This document shows, in pieces, positions 26,461-34,609 of a stretch of DNA of 55,478 nt (its first letter is position 1; every line of letters begins with the position of its first letter). The stretch lies in NCBI GenBank assembly GCA_028714035.1, contig JAQTNA010000029.1, positions 1 to 55,478 of the forward strand. The letters are read 5' to 3'. A program made the position numbers and the translations under genes. Under the pieces are notes generated by a model that did no database searches, was not told where the DNA came from, and saw nothing but the letters and a program-made list of their open reading frames with translations. This DNA is from Rhodocyclaceae bacterium (GTDB lineage: Bacteria > Pseudomonadota > Gammaproteobacteria > Burkholderiales > Rhodocyclaceae).

Positions 26461-29400
26461 TTAATTAAACTTCGCCGCCCGGGCCATGAGGCGATCCAGG
26501 CCCGCTTCGGAGGCATCCCAGGGTGTGCCGGGATGCAGGCAACCCGCGGTGCACTTCTCGGCCGCCTTCACCAGATCACTGAACTTCGCGCCCTTGGGAT
26601 TCACCACGTAGGCCAGCTTCTGCTCGTTGTAGGCGAAGACCTTGGGGGCGATGGTGGTGCACTCGTCGCAGGCCGTGCATTCCGGCGTTTCCACCCAGCA
26701 CGGCTCGTAACCCGCCATGGCGGCGGCGGCCGGCGCGGCGGACGTGATGTCGGCGCTGCCGGCGATGCTCGCGCCACCAAAGCCCAGGCTGGCGGAGATC
26801 TTCTGCATCATCTCGGCCCGGACGCGCTGCGCCACCTCCTCTTCCGCACCGGCACCCATGCCCTGGGCGGCCACACCCTTCAACTGCTGCCAGAAGTGCT
26901 TGCGCTCTTCGGAGGAGCGGGCCAGTTCCTCGGTCACCAGGAGGCGGATCAGACGATTCTTCTGATCCACGGCCCAGATATAGGGGAAACGCCCTTCCCG
27001 GTCGCCCTTGTCCATCTCCAGGAACTCGGCCAGGGGCACCATGTCGTCGTTCCAGGTTTCCGGCGGCGCCTTCTTGAACTGCTTGCCGAAGCGGCTCTCG
27101 GTGGCGGCGAAGTCGGCGAAGGTCATGGGCAGGGTCATGGAACGCTCGGTGCCGGACTCGTCCACGTACTTGAGGGAGTAGGCGGGCCAATCCGTATCCA
27201 TCGAAGGATTGCCTTCCAGGCTCACGCACTCGGCGAAGGTAATGCCCGCGTCCGGATCGAACCTGAACAGGGGGTAGGCGCGGGATTCCACGGCCAGCTT
27301 GCTCTGTTCCACGCTCTTGTCGTCGCCGATGCCGTGTTCCGGCGGGCAGACGGCATAGATGTTGAACAGGGCCGGGCGGCGGGAATTCAGGCCGTCAATG
27401 TAGCCTTCCAGCAGGTGATTCACGTGGGCCACGGTGGACTGCATGACGAAGGCCGTGCGGTGCGCCATGGCGATCAGGCTGATCTCCTTGCGCGTCTCCT
27501 GCTTGCCCTTCTGGGCCTTGCCGTAGGGTGCCATGTCGGACACCTGACCGATGAAGCCGGAGGTACAGGCCTGGCCGCCGGTGTTGGAATACACCTGGGT
27601 ATCCACCACCAGCACCTTGATCGGCATGCCGGACATCAGGGCGCGGGACAGGTTCTGGAAGCCGATGTCGTACATGGCGCCGTCGCCGCCCACGGAAACC
27701 ACGGGCGGACAGAGATGCCACTCGTCCTCGGAGAACTGGTGCCAATCGAAGCGGCGGAAGAAGTCCTCGGACAGGGCCAGGTTCTCGCCCGCCAGTTCCA
27801 TCTCGGCCACGCGCACGGCCTTGAAGCCTTCGGCCATCTTCGCCATGTGGCCTTCGAACACGCCCATGGCCACCGAGGGGGAATCCTGGAACAGGTGGCT
27901 GGACCAGGGGAAGGGATAGGGGTTGTAGGGGTAGGTGGAGGCCCAGACCGAGGTGCAGCCCGTGGAATTGAGGATGCCCATGTCGGCGCGACCGCGCTTG
28001 GAGGGGCCTTCCAGATAACGCCAGCGCAGATCCTTCAGCTTCTCCAGCATCTGCGCCACGCTCTTGACCCAGGCCGGGTCCAGGGGCTGGCTGGGCTTGT
28101 CCGCCTCGATGCGGGCGGACAGGTTGGACAGGGTCAGATCCTGATGCTTGTTGGACTCCACCGCCGCCAGCATGGCCTGGGTATCCGAGACATCCACGGA
28201 TTCCGTCAGCTTCATGCGCACGTGCTTCTCCAGGCGTATGATGAGGTCGTCAATCTTCTCCACGAAGGCCTTCACCCGCGGCTGCATCAGCGCCGTGACG
28301 GTGGAGGTGAACAGGTGGATGGCCGTCTTCTCGCCGCAGCCCAGGCAGGCGCCGTCGCCGCAGTTCATGGCCTGGTAGTTGCGCTTGTCCAGCAGCAGGG
28401 TGTCCAGGGCGCCGATCTTCTCGTCCAGGCTGTCAATGCGGCTGTATTCCTTGGGCGTGGTGGGCAGATCGAGCCAGAGGTTCCAGTCGCGGCGCAATAC
28501 TTCCGTGGACTCCTTGGTCTGGGTCACCATCTTCAGCGCGTCGTCCTCGCAGACGGTGACGCACAGGGCACAGGCCTTGCAGGTGTAGGGGTTGATGTTG
28601 ATGGAGAACAGGCCGCCGGTGCCCTTGGCCTTCTTTTCCTTGTTGCTCCAGTAGGGCTTGGTGGCGGCGAACTTGAAGTCGCCCAGGTTGGCCTTGAACA
28701 GCTTGAACTCTTCCTCCATGCGCGCCTGGTCGGCTTCCGGTGCCTCCGACACCGTGGCGGCGATGGCCATCTCCAGCTTGGGCGCGATCACCGCGCCGTC
28801 ACCTTCGATCAGGTTCCTGAGCTTCTTTTCCACCGTGCGCACCGCACGACGCAGGAAGCGCGTGGGCGTGCCGCCGGTCTCGATGCGGTTCACCACCGTG
28901 TTGAACACGTCGCCCACGGAGGACACCAGGCCCGGCATGGCGCTGTCGGGACAGGCCGTGTAGCAATTGCCGCAGGCGGTGCAGTTCTCGGGTATCCATT
29001 CCGGCTGCTCGAAGCGAATGCCGGTCATGTCCCGGAACACGCCGGTGGCGGCGGGCATGAGGGAGACGCCGATGAAGGGATCCACCAGGTTGTCCGAGCC
29101 CTTGCCCGTGGCGTAGAAACTGCCGGTCTGTTCCCAGAAGCGATGCACGTCGGCGATGCGACCTTCGCTGGAAGGCAGCTGTTTCAGCATGATGGGCAGG
29201 CCGCCGTCCTTCTTGACCAGGATCTGGGCCTGGGCACCCACCTGCTTGTGGGTGATCTCGTGCAGTTCCGTGAAGCCGCGGCGCACCACCCGCAGATTGC
29301 CTTCCACCACGCTCTTGCCCTTGCCGCCGAACTTGGACTGCAACTGGGCCTCGATGGCGGCGAACAGCTTATCTTGCGTCAGATTGGCGTTGGCCATGGT

Positions 29401-31380
29401 CGGCGAAGCGGCGAAGAAGGCGCCCTGGAAGGCATTGCCCTGCATGCGCAGTTGCAGTTCCGGGCTACCGGCTTCCTCGCGGGCGATCTGGAAGGCATCC
29501 AGGTAGAACACCCGCAGCTCGTCGTCCACGATCTGCTTCTGCGCCCAGGTGGGGAAGCTGGCCCAGACCGCATCGGCCGACTCCAGGTTGCTCTGGATGA
29601 TGAAGAAGCCGCCCTTCTTCAGGCCGGAGAGCGGGTTGGAGTGGCCGAACACGTTCGGGTCGGGGGACAGCACCACATCCACGTAGACGTATTCGCAGTT
29701 GATGCGGATCGGCTCCGGTGCCGCGGACAGGTAATAGGTGGTGGGCTGGCCCTTCTTCTCCGAGCCGTACTTGGGATTGGCCTTGATGTCGTAGCCCAGG
29801 AGTTCGAACAGGGTCACCGCCAGGTTCTTGCCGGTGGTGATGGCGCCCCAGCCACCCACGGAGTGCATGCGCACCGTGATGGCCCCCTTGGGCAGCAGGT
29901 TGGGATTCTCGCTGCCATGCACCGCCATTTCCCTGATGCGCGGATAGGCGGCCAGGATCTGCTCGTGGTGCAGTTCGTCCTTGGGATTTGCCGGCGTGTC
30001 ACGCAGGAAATCAATGGAGAGGTAGTAGAACTTGCGCCGGGCGGCACCCGGCAGCATGTTTTCCACCGCGCCGATGATGGCTTCGGGCTGCATGTCCCGG
30101 GAACCCAGGCCGTAACAGCCGGAGTAAAGCGGCGGCATGTCGGCGGCCACCAGGTAGGAATCGTAGCCGGCATAGGGCTTTCCGGCGTCGCCCACCGAAC
30201 CGTTCTCCATGCACTTGGTCAGGGTGGCGCGAATCTCCCGCATCAGCGGCAGGTCTTCCGCCAGGGGCTGGTCGGTACGTTCCAGCACGGCCACGCCCTT
30301 CTTGCCCTTCAACACCGCGCCCAGGAGGTCGCCAGGGAAGGGGCGGTACATGGTGACATTCACCACGCCCACCTTGAGCTTCCGGGTTTCGCGCAGGTAG
30401 TCCGCCACGGCCTCGGCCTGGACGATCATGCTGCCCATGCCCACGATCAGGTAGTCCGCATCCTCGGCCTTGTAATTGGCGATACGGTTGTAGCGGCGTC
30501 CGGTCAGCCCGGAATACTCCGCCATGCAGGCATCCGTCAGAGCCTCGATGTGGTCGAAGAAATAGGGGCGCTGGCCGGCGGTCGCCTGCATGTAGGCGTC
30601 CTGGTTCTGCACCGGGCCGGACATGAGGGGCATATCCACGTCCCAGATGGCGGGCACGCGGCGGCGCGTCGGGCCGTAAAGCATCTGCTGGGCCGGTGTG
30701 GGCGTGGGGATGATGTCATCCGGCTTGCCCAGGTACTCCGCCACCAGTTCCCGCTCGGGCAGGTAAGCCGATTCGATCAGGTGGGTGGTGAGGAAGCCGT
30801 CCTGGCCGACCACGGCGGGAGTCAGGGACAGTTCCGCGATCTTCCGGGCGATCAGGTTCAGGTCCGCCGCTTCCTGGGCGCTCTTGGCCAGCACCTGGAT
30901 GAAGCCGGTGTCGTCCACGCAGTGGTAGTCGTCATGGCCGCAATGCACGTTCAGGCTGGCCTTGGTGATGGCGCGGCAGCCCATGTTCAGCACGTAGGGC
31001 AGGCGCTTGCCCACGGTGGCATAGAGCGACTCGTGCATGAAGGCCACGCCCTGGCCGGAGGAGAAATTCACCGCCCTGAGGCCGGTCATGGCCATGCCCG
31101 CCGTGACGCCGGCGGCGGCGTGTTCGGACTCCGGCTCGATGAAGATGAGCGGCTTGTCGGAGATGTTCAGGTGGCCCTGGCTCACCGCCTCGGCCCAGTA
31201 CTCGCCCATCTGCGTGGAAGGCGTGATGGGATAGGCGCCGGCGGCGTCGGAAGCCTCGCGCTCCACATGGATGACGGCGGTGTTGCCGTCCACGGCATCC
31301 CGCACGCCGGGGTACTTCACCGTCGGGGTCTCCCCCTGAGCGGCATCGTGCTCGAACAGTTCCTTGAGTTTCTTGAACAT
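26461..31380 (-). CDS. Fused pyruvate:ferredoxin/2-oxoacid oxidoreductase, 1639 residues
   Basis: This large single-chain oxidoreductase contains all PFOR parts. The alpha domain (GAYPITPSTQMGEYWAEAV, about residues 47-65; EPESEHAAAGVTAGMAMTG) comes first. The gamma domain (VGGWGAITTGKNLAVTL) starts near 505. Two 4Fe-4S motifs follow, CTACGNCYTACP near 797 and CKACALCVTVCEDDALK near 930. The beta/TPP domain has GDGACLGCGEKTAIH near 1008 and GGDGAMYDIGFQN near 1227. From about 1555 an added ferredoxin-like domain carries CTACDECTTIAPKVF and CTAGCLHPG. NifJ is usually about 1170-1200 residues, so this is the long variant with inserts and a C-terminal ferredoxin. A GGAGATA site precedes the ATG. 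Substrate (pyruvate or another 2-oxoacid) is unproven. Confidence 0.92.
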   Translation of the reverse strand: MFKKLKELFEHDAAQGETPTVKYPGVRDAVDGNTAVIHVEREASDAAGAYPITPSTQMGEYWAEAVSQGHLNISDKPLIFIEPESEHAAAGVTAGMAMTGLRAVNFSSGQGVAFMHESLYATVGKRLPYVLNMGCRAITKASLNVHCGHDDYHCVDDTGFIQVLAKSAQEAADLNLIARKIAELSLTPAVVGQDGFLTTHLIESAYLPERELVAEYLGKPDDIIPTPTPAQQMLYGPTRRRVPAIWDVDMPLMSGPVQNQDAYMQATAGQRPYFFDHIEALTDACMAEYSGLTGRRYNRIANYKAEDADYLIVGMGSMIVQAEAVADYLRETRKLKVGVVNVTMYRPFPGDLLGAVLKGKKGVAVLERTDQPLAEDLPLMREIRATLTKCMENGSVGDAGKPYAGYDSYLVAADMPPLYSGCYGLGSRDMQPEAIIGAVENMLPGAARRKFYYLSIDFLRDTPANPKDELHHEQILAAYPRIREMAVHGSENPNLLPKGAITVRMHSVGGWGAITTGKNLAVTLFELLGYDIKANPKYGSEKKGQPTTYYLSAAPEPIRINCEYVYVDVVLSPDPNVFGHSNPLSGLKKGGFFIIQSNLESADAVWASFPTWAQKQIVDDELRVFYLDAFQIAREEAGSPELQLRMQGNAFQGAFFAASPTMANANLTQDKLFAAIEAQLQSKFGGKGKSVVEGNLRVVRRGFTELHEITHKQVGAQAQILVKKDGGLPIMLKQLPSSEGRIADVHRFWEQTGSFYATGKGSDNLVDPFIGVSLMPAATGVFRDMTGIRFEQPEWIPENCTACGNCYTACPDSAMPGLVSSVGDVFNTVVNRIETGGTPTRFLRRAVRTVEKKLRNLIEGDGAVIAPKLEMAIAATVSEAPEADQARMEEEFKLFKANLGDFKFAATKPYWSNKEKKAKGTGGLFSININPYTCKACALCVTVCEDDALKMVTQTKESTEVLRRDWNLWLDLPTTPKEYSRIDSLDEKIGALDTLLLDKRNYQAMNCGDGACLGCGEKTAIHLFTSTVTALMQPRVKAFVEKIDDLIIRLEKHVRMKLTESVDVSDTQAMLAAVESNKHQDLTLSNLSARIEADKPSQPLDPAWVKSVAQMLEKLKDLRWRYLEGPSKRGRADMGILNSTGCTSVWASTYPYNPYPFPWSSHLFQDSPSVAMGVFEGHMAKMAEGFKAVRVAEMELAGENLALSEDFFRRFDWHQFSEDEWHLCPPVVSVGGDGAMYDIGFQNLSRALMSGMPIKVLVVDTQVYSNTGGQACTSGFIGQVSDMAPYGKAQKGKQETRKEISLIAMAHRTAFVMQSTVAHVNHLLEGYIDGLNSRRPALFNIYAVCPPEHGIGDDKSVEQSKLAVESRAYPLFRFDPDAGITFAECVSLEGNPSMDTDWPAYSLKYVDESGTERSMTLPMTFADFAATESRFGKQFKKAPPETWNDDMVPLAEFLEMDKGDREGRFPYIWAVDQKNRLIRLLVTEELARSSEERKHFWQQLKGVAAQGMGAGAEEEVAQRVRAEMMQKISASLGFGGASIAGSADITSAAPAAAAMAGYEPCWVETPECTACDECTTIAPKVFAYNEQKLAYVVNPKGAKFSDLVKAAEKCTAGCLHPGTPWDASEAGLDRLMARAAKFN

Positions 31381-31423
31381 GGCCTATCTCCGAATCAATA
31401 TCCCGTCAAACAAATATCTGATA

Positions 31424-31491
31424 AACCCTCACCCTCGATTACCGAGGAAACTCCCTCGCCCCGCTTGCGGGGAGAGGGCTGGGGTGAGGGG
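31424..31491. repeat. Palindromic repeat between rnfB and the PFOR gene
   Basis: Outer arms CCCTCACCC and GGGTGAGGG enclose an inner hairpin CCCTCGCCCCGCTTGCGGGG followed by AGAGGG. This is the CCCTCTCCCC/GGGGAGAGGG-type intergenic repeat found widely in proteobacteria. The 150-base gap between the PFOR gene and rnfB contains it and no gene. Confidence 0.75.
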
Positions 31492-31530
31492 CAACCGTGA
31501 GTCGCCGAGCGACATTCAGGTTAAATAGCC

Positions 31531-32415
31531 TTAGATGCTGGTGGCAGCCTCGGGTCCCGGCAGCGCGTTTTGCCGCAGGATACGCTTGGCGGAGACGCCC
31601 TTGACCGCATGGTTCGGGTCTTCGAACCAGACGATGGCGCCGGTGGGGCAGCGATTGATGGCATCGCGTGCCGCTGAATTGTTCTTGCTGTAATCAATGA
31701 CCGCCAGGTTGTCGTCCAGGCGTATGAGTTCCGGGGCGGCATCCACGGTGCACTTGCCGCAGGCGGTGCAGGCCACTTCGCAGGATGCCTCGGCGATGTC
31801 GCCGTCCGCGTGATTCTTGCAGGCCATCCAGAGCTTGTGGCTCACGCCATGGACAGAAAAGAGGTGCTTCGGGCAGACATCCACGCAATCGCCGCAGGCG
31901 GTACACAGGTCCGCATCCACCACGGGCAGGCCCTGCCGGTTCAGGGTGATGGCGTCGAAATTGCAGACCACCTCGCAGTCGCCCAGGCCCAGGCAGCCCC
32001 AGGCGCACTCCTTGCCGCCGCCGCCCACGGCATCCGCCGCCCGGCAGGACTTGAGCCCCGCGTAATGGGCGCGCATGTAGGCCACGTGCCGGCCGCCGCC
32101 ACAGGCGAGGCGCGCCACCTTCTTTTCCACCTGGCCCGCCGCCACGCCCAGGAGGTCGGCGATGATCTGGTTCTGCGCCGGGGCGTTCACCGAGCATTGG
32201 GCCGGCAGGATTTCGCCGATGACCACCTTCTCGGCGAAGTTGCGGCAACCGGCGGTGCCGCAGGCACCGCAGTTGGACTTGGGCAGAAGGTTCTCCACCT
32301 CGTCAATGCGCGGGTCCTCATAGACATAAAAGCGCTTGCTGGCGATCGCCAGCATCACTGCCAGCAATATACCCAGCAACCCCATGAAGATACCCGCTAT
32401 CGCCACAGAACCCAT
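31531..32415 (-). CDS. rnfB: Rnf complex ferredoxin-interacting subunit B
   Basis: RnfB (294 residues from the ATG at 32,415) has an N-terminal membrane helix (GSVAIAGIFMGLLGILLAVM). Next comes the CGACGTAGC 4Fe-4S (Fe-S domain) motif near residue 52 and then several ferredoxin clusters: ECAWGCLGLGDCEVVC, CTACGDCVDVCPKHLF, and a C-terminal group including CTACGKC and NRCPTGAIVWF. It takes electrons from, or gives them to, ferredoxin. A start at 32,466 is possible, but AGGGAAAAC before 32,415 is better. It is the first gene of the rnf cluster; the PFOR gene lies between it and rnfC. Confidence 0.94.
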   Translation of the reverse strand: MGSVAIAGIFMGLLGILLAVMLAIASKRFYVYEDPRIDEVENLLPKSNCGACGTAGCRNFAEKVVIGEILPAQCSVNAPAQNQIIADLLGVAAGQVEKKVARLACGGGRHVAYMRAHYAGLKSCRAADAVGGGGKECAWGCLGLGDCEVVCNFDAITLNRQGLPVVDADLCTACGDCVDVCPKHLFSVHGVSHKLWMACKNHADGDIAEASCEVACTACGKCTVDAAPELIRLDDNLAVIDYSKNNSAARDAINRCPTGAIVWFEDPNHAVKGVSAKRILRQNALPGPEAATSI

Positions 32416-32671
32416 GTTTTCCCTGTCACCGCCAAAAAAACGAGGAATTTCATTGCACTGCCGCATCCCCCCAGAGGGGACGCTCCTTGCACTGCAACAA
32501 TCTGCGGCGAACTATATCAAACCTTTCCAAACTGATTGATAAATAAAACTTTTCATAATGCAAAACGAAATAAGGTTTCACATTGCGCAATATCCCGCAT
32601 TGCAAGATGGGATAACGGATGACAAAATGGGGGTTTATTTAGGCTCCATGCTGTTGCGCAACATGGATGGT

Positions 32672-32688
32672 GTTTCGCAATATGAAAC
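32672..32688. promoter_or_regulatory. Palindrome GTTTC-N7-GAAAC, IclR-operator-like
   Basis: GTTTCGCAATATGAAAC has 5-bp inverted arms around GCAATAT. Related stretches lie upstream (TTTCATAATGCAAAACGAAA near 32,550; GTTTCACATTGCGCAATAT near 32,575). IclR-family operators often have such TTTCGCA...GAAA symmetry. No IclR-type regulator is encoded in this window, so the assignment is tentative. Confidence 0.4.
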
Positions 32689-32725
32689 CGCCCATCCGCA
32701 TGAGCGGGAACTGGAAACGCCCGTG

Positions 32726-33010
32726 TGTCGGAATTCCTTACAGCGCTTTCACGGCTCGTCGCCCCCGCCCCACCCGCCAGCCCCTCTCCGGGCACCCCGG
32801 CAATACACAAACACGCCAGCGCCCCCGGTTGACAATGTGCAGGGGCTTGAGTGTCGAGTTCCTTTACACAGGGTCACGCCCCACCCCGAGCCATGACAAA
32901 TTGTAACTCATTGTTTTATATTGGTTTATCCAAGACTTCCGGCAACCGCCACGCCCACCCCCCGACGCGATTGACGGATGACATAGGACTGCATGGCGGA
33001 ATTCCTTACA
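32726..33010 (+). promoter_or_regulatory. Three-site activator array A (TGTCG-N7-TTACA)
   Basis: Sites start at 32,726 (TGTCGGAATTCCTTACA), 32,852 (TGTCGAGTTCCTTTACA) and 32,994 (TGGCGGAATTCCTTACA). The starts are 126 and 142 bases apart, and the last lies 126 bases before a sigma-54-type promoter. Each site is an imperfect TGT...ACA dyad. Array B downstream repeats the same spacing. The best reading is a set of enhancer sites for an NtrC-type activator, for example the PrsR type linked to PEP-CTERM genes; that identity is inferred. Confidence 0.75.
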
Positions 33011-33119
33011 GTCGCCTCATACCGGCCGCATGTAACGGACGAATTCAAGGGGAGGGCCCGTTGGGTTTCGGGGATACGCCGAGGGGAAATAGGGGAGAAA
33101 ACGGGGCCCACAAGGAAAG

Positions 33120-33134
33120 TGGCACAGGAAATGC
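33120..33134 (+). promoter_or_regulatory. Sigma-54-type promoter for VPEID-CTERM gene 1
   Basis: TGGCACAGGAAATGC has the -24 GG and -12 GC exactly 10 bases apart and a perfect TGGCAC. The -12 half is ATGC rather than TTGC. Transcription would start near 33,146, about 97 bases before the ATG. It lies downstream of the three-site array, as expected for an enhancer-dependent promoter. Confidence 0.65.
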
Positions 33135-33241
33135 GAGGCCTTGCCCATCGCCCGAAAGATGGGCCGGACAGTCGGCAATAGCTTGGACCCGTGCCCTTTC
33201 TTGACTTCTCCTGCGAGTCACCAGTGAAACGGAGGTGCGCC

Positions 33242-34042
33242 ATGTCTTCTACGGGAAACCCGGTTTGTAGACAAAGAGCGGTCTTGCGAGCATCGCTATC
33301 TTGCTTGTTCTGCTTAATCTTCAGCGGCCCAGCGCTGGCGGACCCCATACTGGATGTAAACAAGACACCACCTTTTGATATGTCATGCTGGCTAGCCTCT
33401 GCCGCAAACATGATGGCATCCGAGGGTTGGGGAGACAAAGACACGATCTACCGAAATCTTTTAACTCAATGGCCTAGTGGTAATAATGGCGGGACACAGG
33501 GTGAGGCAATCACATGGTATCAGCGTGAATATAGCAACGTTGACAAGGATGAGATTATTCTCCAGTACGGCGGTACGCCAGGTACAACCATTCCGAATGC
33601 CCGTGCACTTATAGATCATTTGCTACATGACACAACGACTGCGACTGCATTCCCCGAAGACCAGTATCCAGAAGGCTCTCCGGATGATCCTGTCGGAATC
33701 GGCTTCTGGGCGTGGAAATTGGACGACCAAGGAAATCCGGTACGGGACAACCAAGGAAATCCGGTGCTACTAGGGCATGCAATTACCGTATGGGCCGACG
33801 ACGCCAATGGATTAACTGTCACCGATTCTGACGACAATTTCGATGGCCCTAAGTTGTACCATTGGGTTAATGACACACAGTTCAATTATGGTGGTACCAC
33901 TGTAACCGTAGGGTACGTCAGCTTCATGGCCGACACTCCCGAAATAGACCCCGCCTCCGGCACCTCCGCCCTCACCCTGCTCCTGGGCAGCCTGGGACTC
34001 CTTTCCAGCCGCCGCAGGTCGCTTGCGGCTCAAGTGTTCTGA
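33242..34042 (+). CDS. VPEID-CTERM protein 1, predicted papain-fold cysteine peptidase
   Basis: A 266-residue exported protein. The signal peptide ends near GPALA (residue 33). PPFDMSCWLASAANMMASEG places a likely nucleophile at Cys49. LLGHAITVWADD supplies His179 and LTVTDSDD the Asp near 196-198: the C-H-D order of C39/IdeS-like papain-fold peptidases. The C-terminus is PEIDPASGTSALTLLLGSLG (233-252) followed by LLSSRRRS, the VPEID-CTERM signal (motif, hydrophobic helix, Arg cluster). GGAGGTG precedes the ATG at 33,242. The body is AT-richer than the GC-rich tail. DQGNPVRD is partly duplicated by a 24-base tandem repeat (33,726-33,765). Proteolytic activity and target are unproven. Confidence 0.82.
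   Translation: MSSTGNPVCRQRAVLRASLSCLFCLIFSGPALADPILDVNKTPPFDMSCWLASAANMMASEGWGDKDTIYRNLLTQWPSGNNGGTQGEAITWYQREYSNVDKDEIILQYGGTPGTTIPNARALIDHLLHDTTTATAFPEDQYPEGSPDDPVGIGFWAWKLDDQGNPVRDNQGNPVLLGHAITVWADDANGLTVTDSDDNFDGPKLYHWVNDTQFNYGGTTVTVGYVSFMADTPEIDPASGTSALTLLLGSLGLLSSRRRSLAAQVF
33941..33996 (+). repeat. Sorting-tail DNA cassette, copy 1
   Basis: This 56-base segment, starting GAAATAGACCCCGCC, encodes the EIDPASGTSALTLLLGSLG sorting region. It recurs at 35,423-35,478 and 36,543-36,598. Copies 1 and 3 are identical and copy 2 differs by one base (ATC for CTC). Sequences on both sides differ among the three genes. Confidence 0.9.
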
Positions 34043-34075
34043 CGGTGACGGGGCACCGGCCCCGCCCTGGCCAGG

Positions 34076-34360
34076 TGTCGAGATATCTTACAGTGATTCC
34101 GCGCTCGTTCGACCCGGCAGCGGCTAGCGATCTCCCTCAGGGCGCCGAACAATCCGCAGGAGCCCGAGCGATGCCACCTTGACATTGCTCAGGTTCACGG
34201 GTGTCGACAGGCTTTACACCAGAACCATTCCATCGCCTTTCCAGAACCAGTCATAGTTGGCTGTATTTGAAACGTTTCTTCGGCAGAAGAAGCCTCCGCC
34301 TTGCCGACGAATCCCGCAGATTGATGAATGGCAACTGGCCGCGTAACGATTTTTCTTACA
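34076..34360 (+). promoter_or_regulatory. Three-site activator array B (TGTCG-N7-TTACA)
   Basis: Sites start at 34,076 (TGTCGAGATATCTTACA), 34,202 (TGTCGACAGGCTTTACA) and 34,344 (TAACGATTTTTCTTACA, weaker left half). Spacings are 126 and 142 bases, identical to array A, although most bases between sites differ. The last site is 123 bases before a sigma-54-type promoter. This conserved spacing suggests that the geometry of the bound activator matters. Confidence 0.75.
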
Positions 34361-34466
34361 GTCGCAGGATCGGCGCCCCTATCCGGTACCCATCCGTGGC
34401 ACCCGAACGGCAGGAATCCGGATGTCTCGAAGAGAGGCGGAGGGCGCGGGCAGGAAAAATCGTCAA

Positions 34467-34481
34467 TGGCATGAGAAGTGC
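34467..34481 (+). promoter_or_regulatory. Sigma-54-type promoter for VPEID-CTERM genes 2 and 3
   Basis: TGGCATGAGAAGTGC has GG and GC 10 bases apart and is followed by TTT, as in many sigma-54 promoters. The start would be near 34,493, about 117 bases before the gene 2 ATG. A second, weaker candidate TGGCACCCGAACGGC lies at 34,397-34,411. The 34,467 site is preferred because its distance from the array matches array A. Confidence 0.6.
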
Positions 34482-34609
34482 TTTGCCCCACCGACTGCCC
34501 GACGAACGGCGAGCCGAAATGAACGGTTCGTGCTTTTCGCGGTTCCGCGCCGGAATCCGGGCAAAGAACAGATGCGGCGTGCACCTAAACCACTACGGAG
34601 ACGACTCGA

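Larger units (their letters stand above)
32416..33241. promoter_or_regulatory. Intergenic control region between rnfB and the first VPEID-CTERM gene
   Basis: No gene is supported in this 826-base stretch. The part nearest rnfB (32,520-32,690) is AT-rich and probably holds the rnfB promoter on the minus strand, but no clear -35/-10 pair could be fixed. It also carries a GTTTC/GAAAC palindrome. The rest holds three TGTCG-N7-TTACA sites and a sigma-54-type promoter for the VPEID-CTERM gene, listed separately. Confidence 0.7.
34043..34609 (+). promoter_or_regulatory. Intergenic control region between VPEID-CTERM genes 1 and 2
   Basis: No gene is supported in this 567-base stretch. A short GC hairpin CGGGGC-ACCG-GCCCCG (34,049-34,064) follows the first gene but lacks a T-run. 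The rest holds array B of three activator-type sites and a sigma-54-type promoter. Parts can be aligned with the region before gene 1: TTGACA lies exactly 23 bases before the second site in both, and TTGA lies 31 bases before the third. Confidence 0.7.

Noticed and set aside
26533-31500. 1655-codon plus-strand open frame opposite the PFOR gene
   Set aside because: It is rich in Gly, His, Val and Leu as expected for an antisense frame of this codon usage; the minus-strand PFOR has many intact motifs.
34049-34064. CGGGGC-ACCG-GCCCCG hairpin as terminator of VPEID-CTERM gene 1
   Set aside because: The stem is only 6 bp and no T-run follows on the plus strand.
32726-34360. TGTCG-N7-TTACA sites as NifA upstream activator sequences
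   Set aside because: NifA sites are TGT-N10-ACA. All clear copies here are TGT-N11-ACA with conserved CG and TT inside, and no nif structural gene is nearby.
34397-34411. TGGCACCCGAACGGC as the main sigma-54 promoter of VPEID-CTERM gene 2
   Set aside because: The GG/GC spacing is correct but the -12 part is CGGC. It lies only 53 bp after the last site, whereas the 34,467 candidate matches the distance seen before gene 1.
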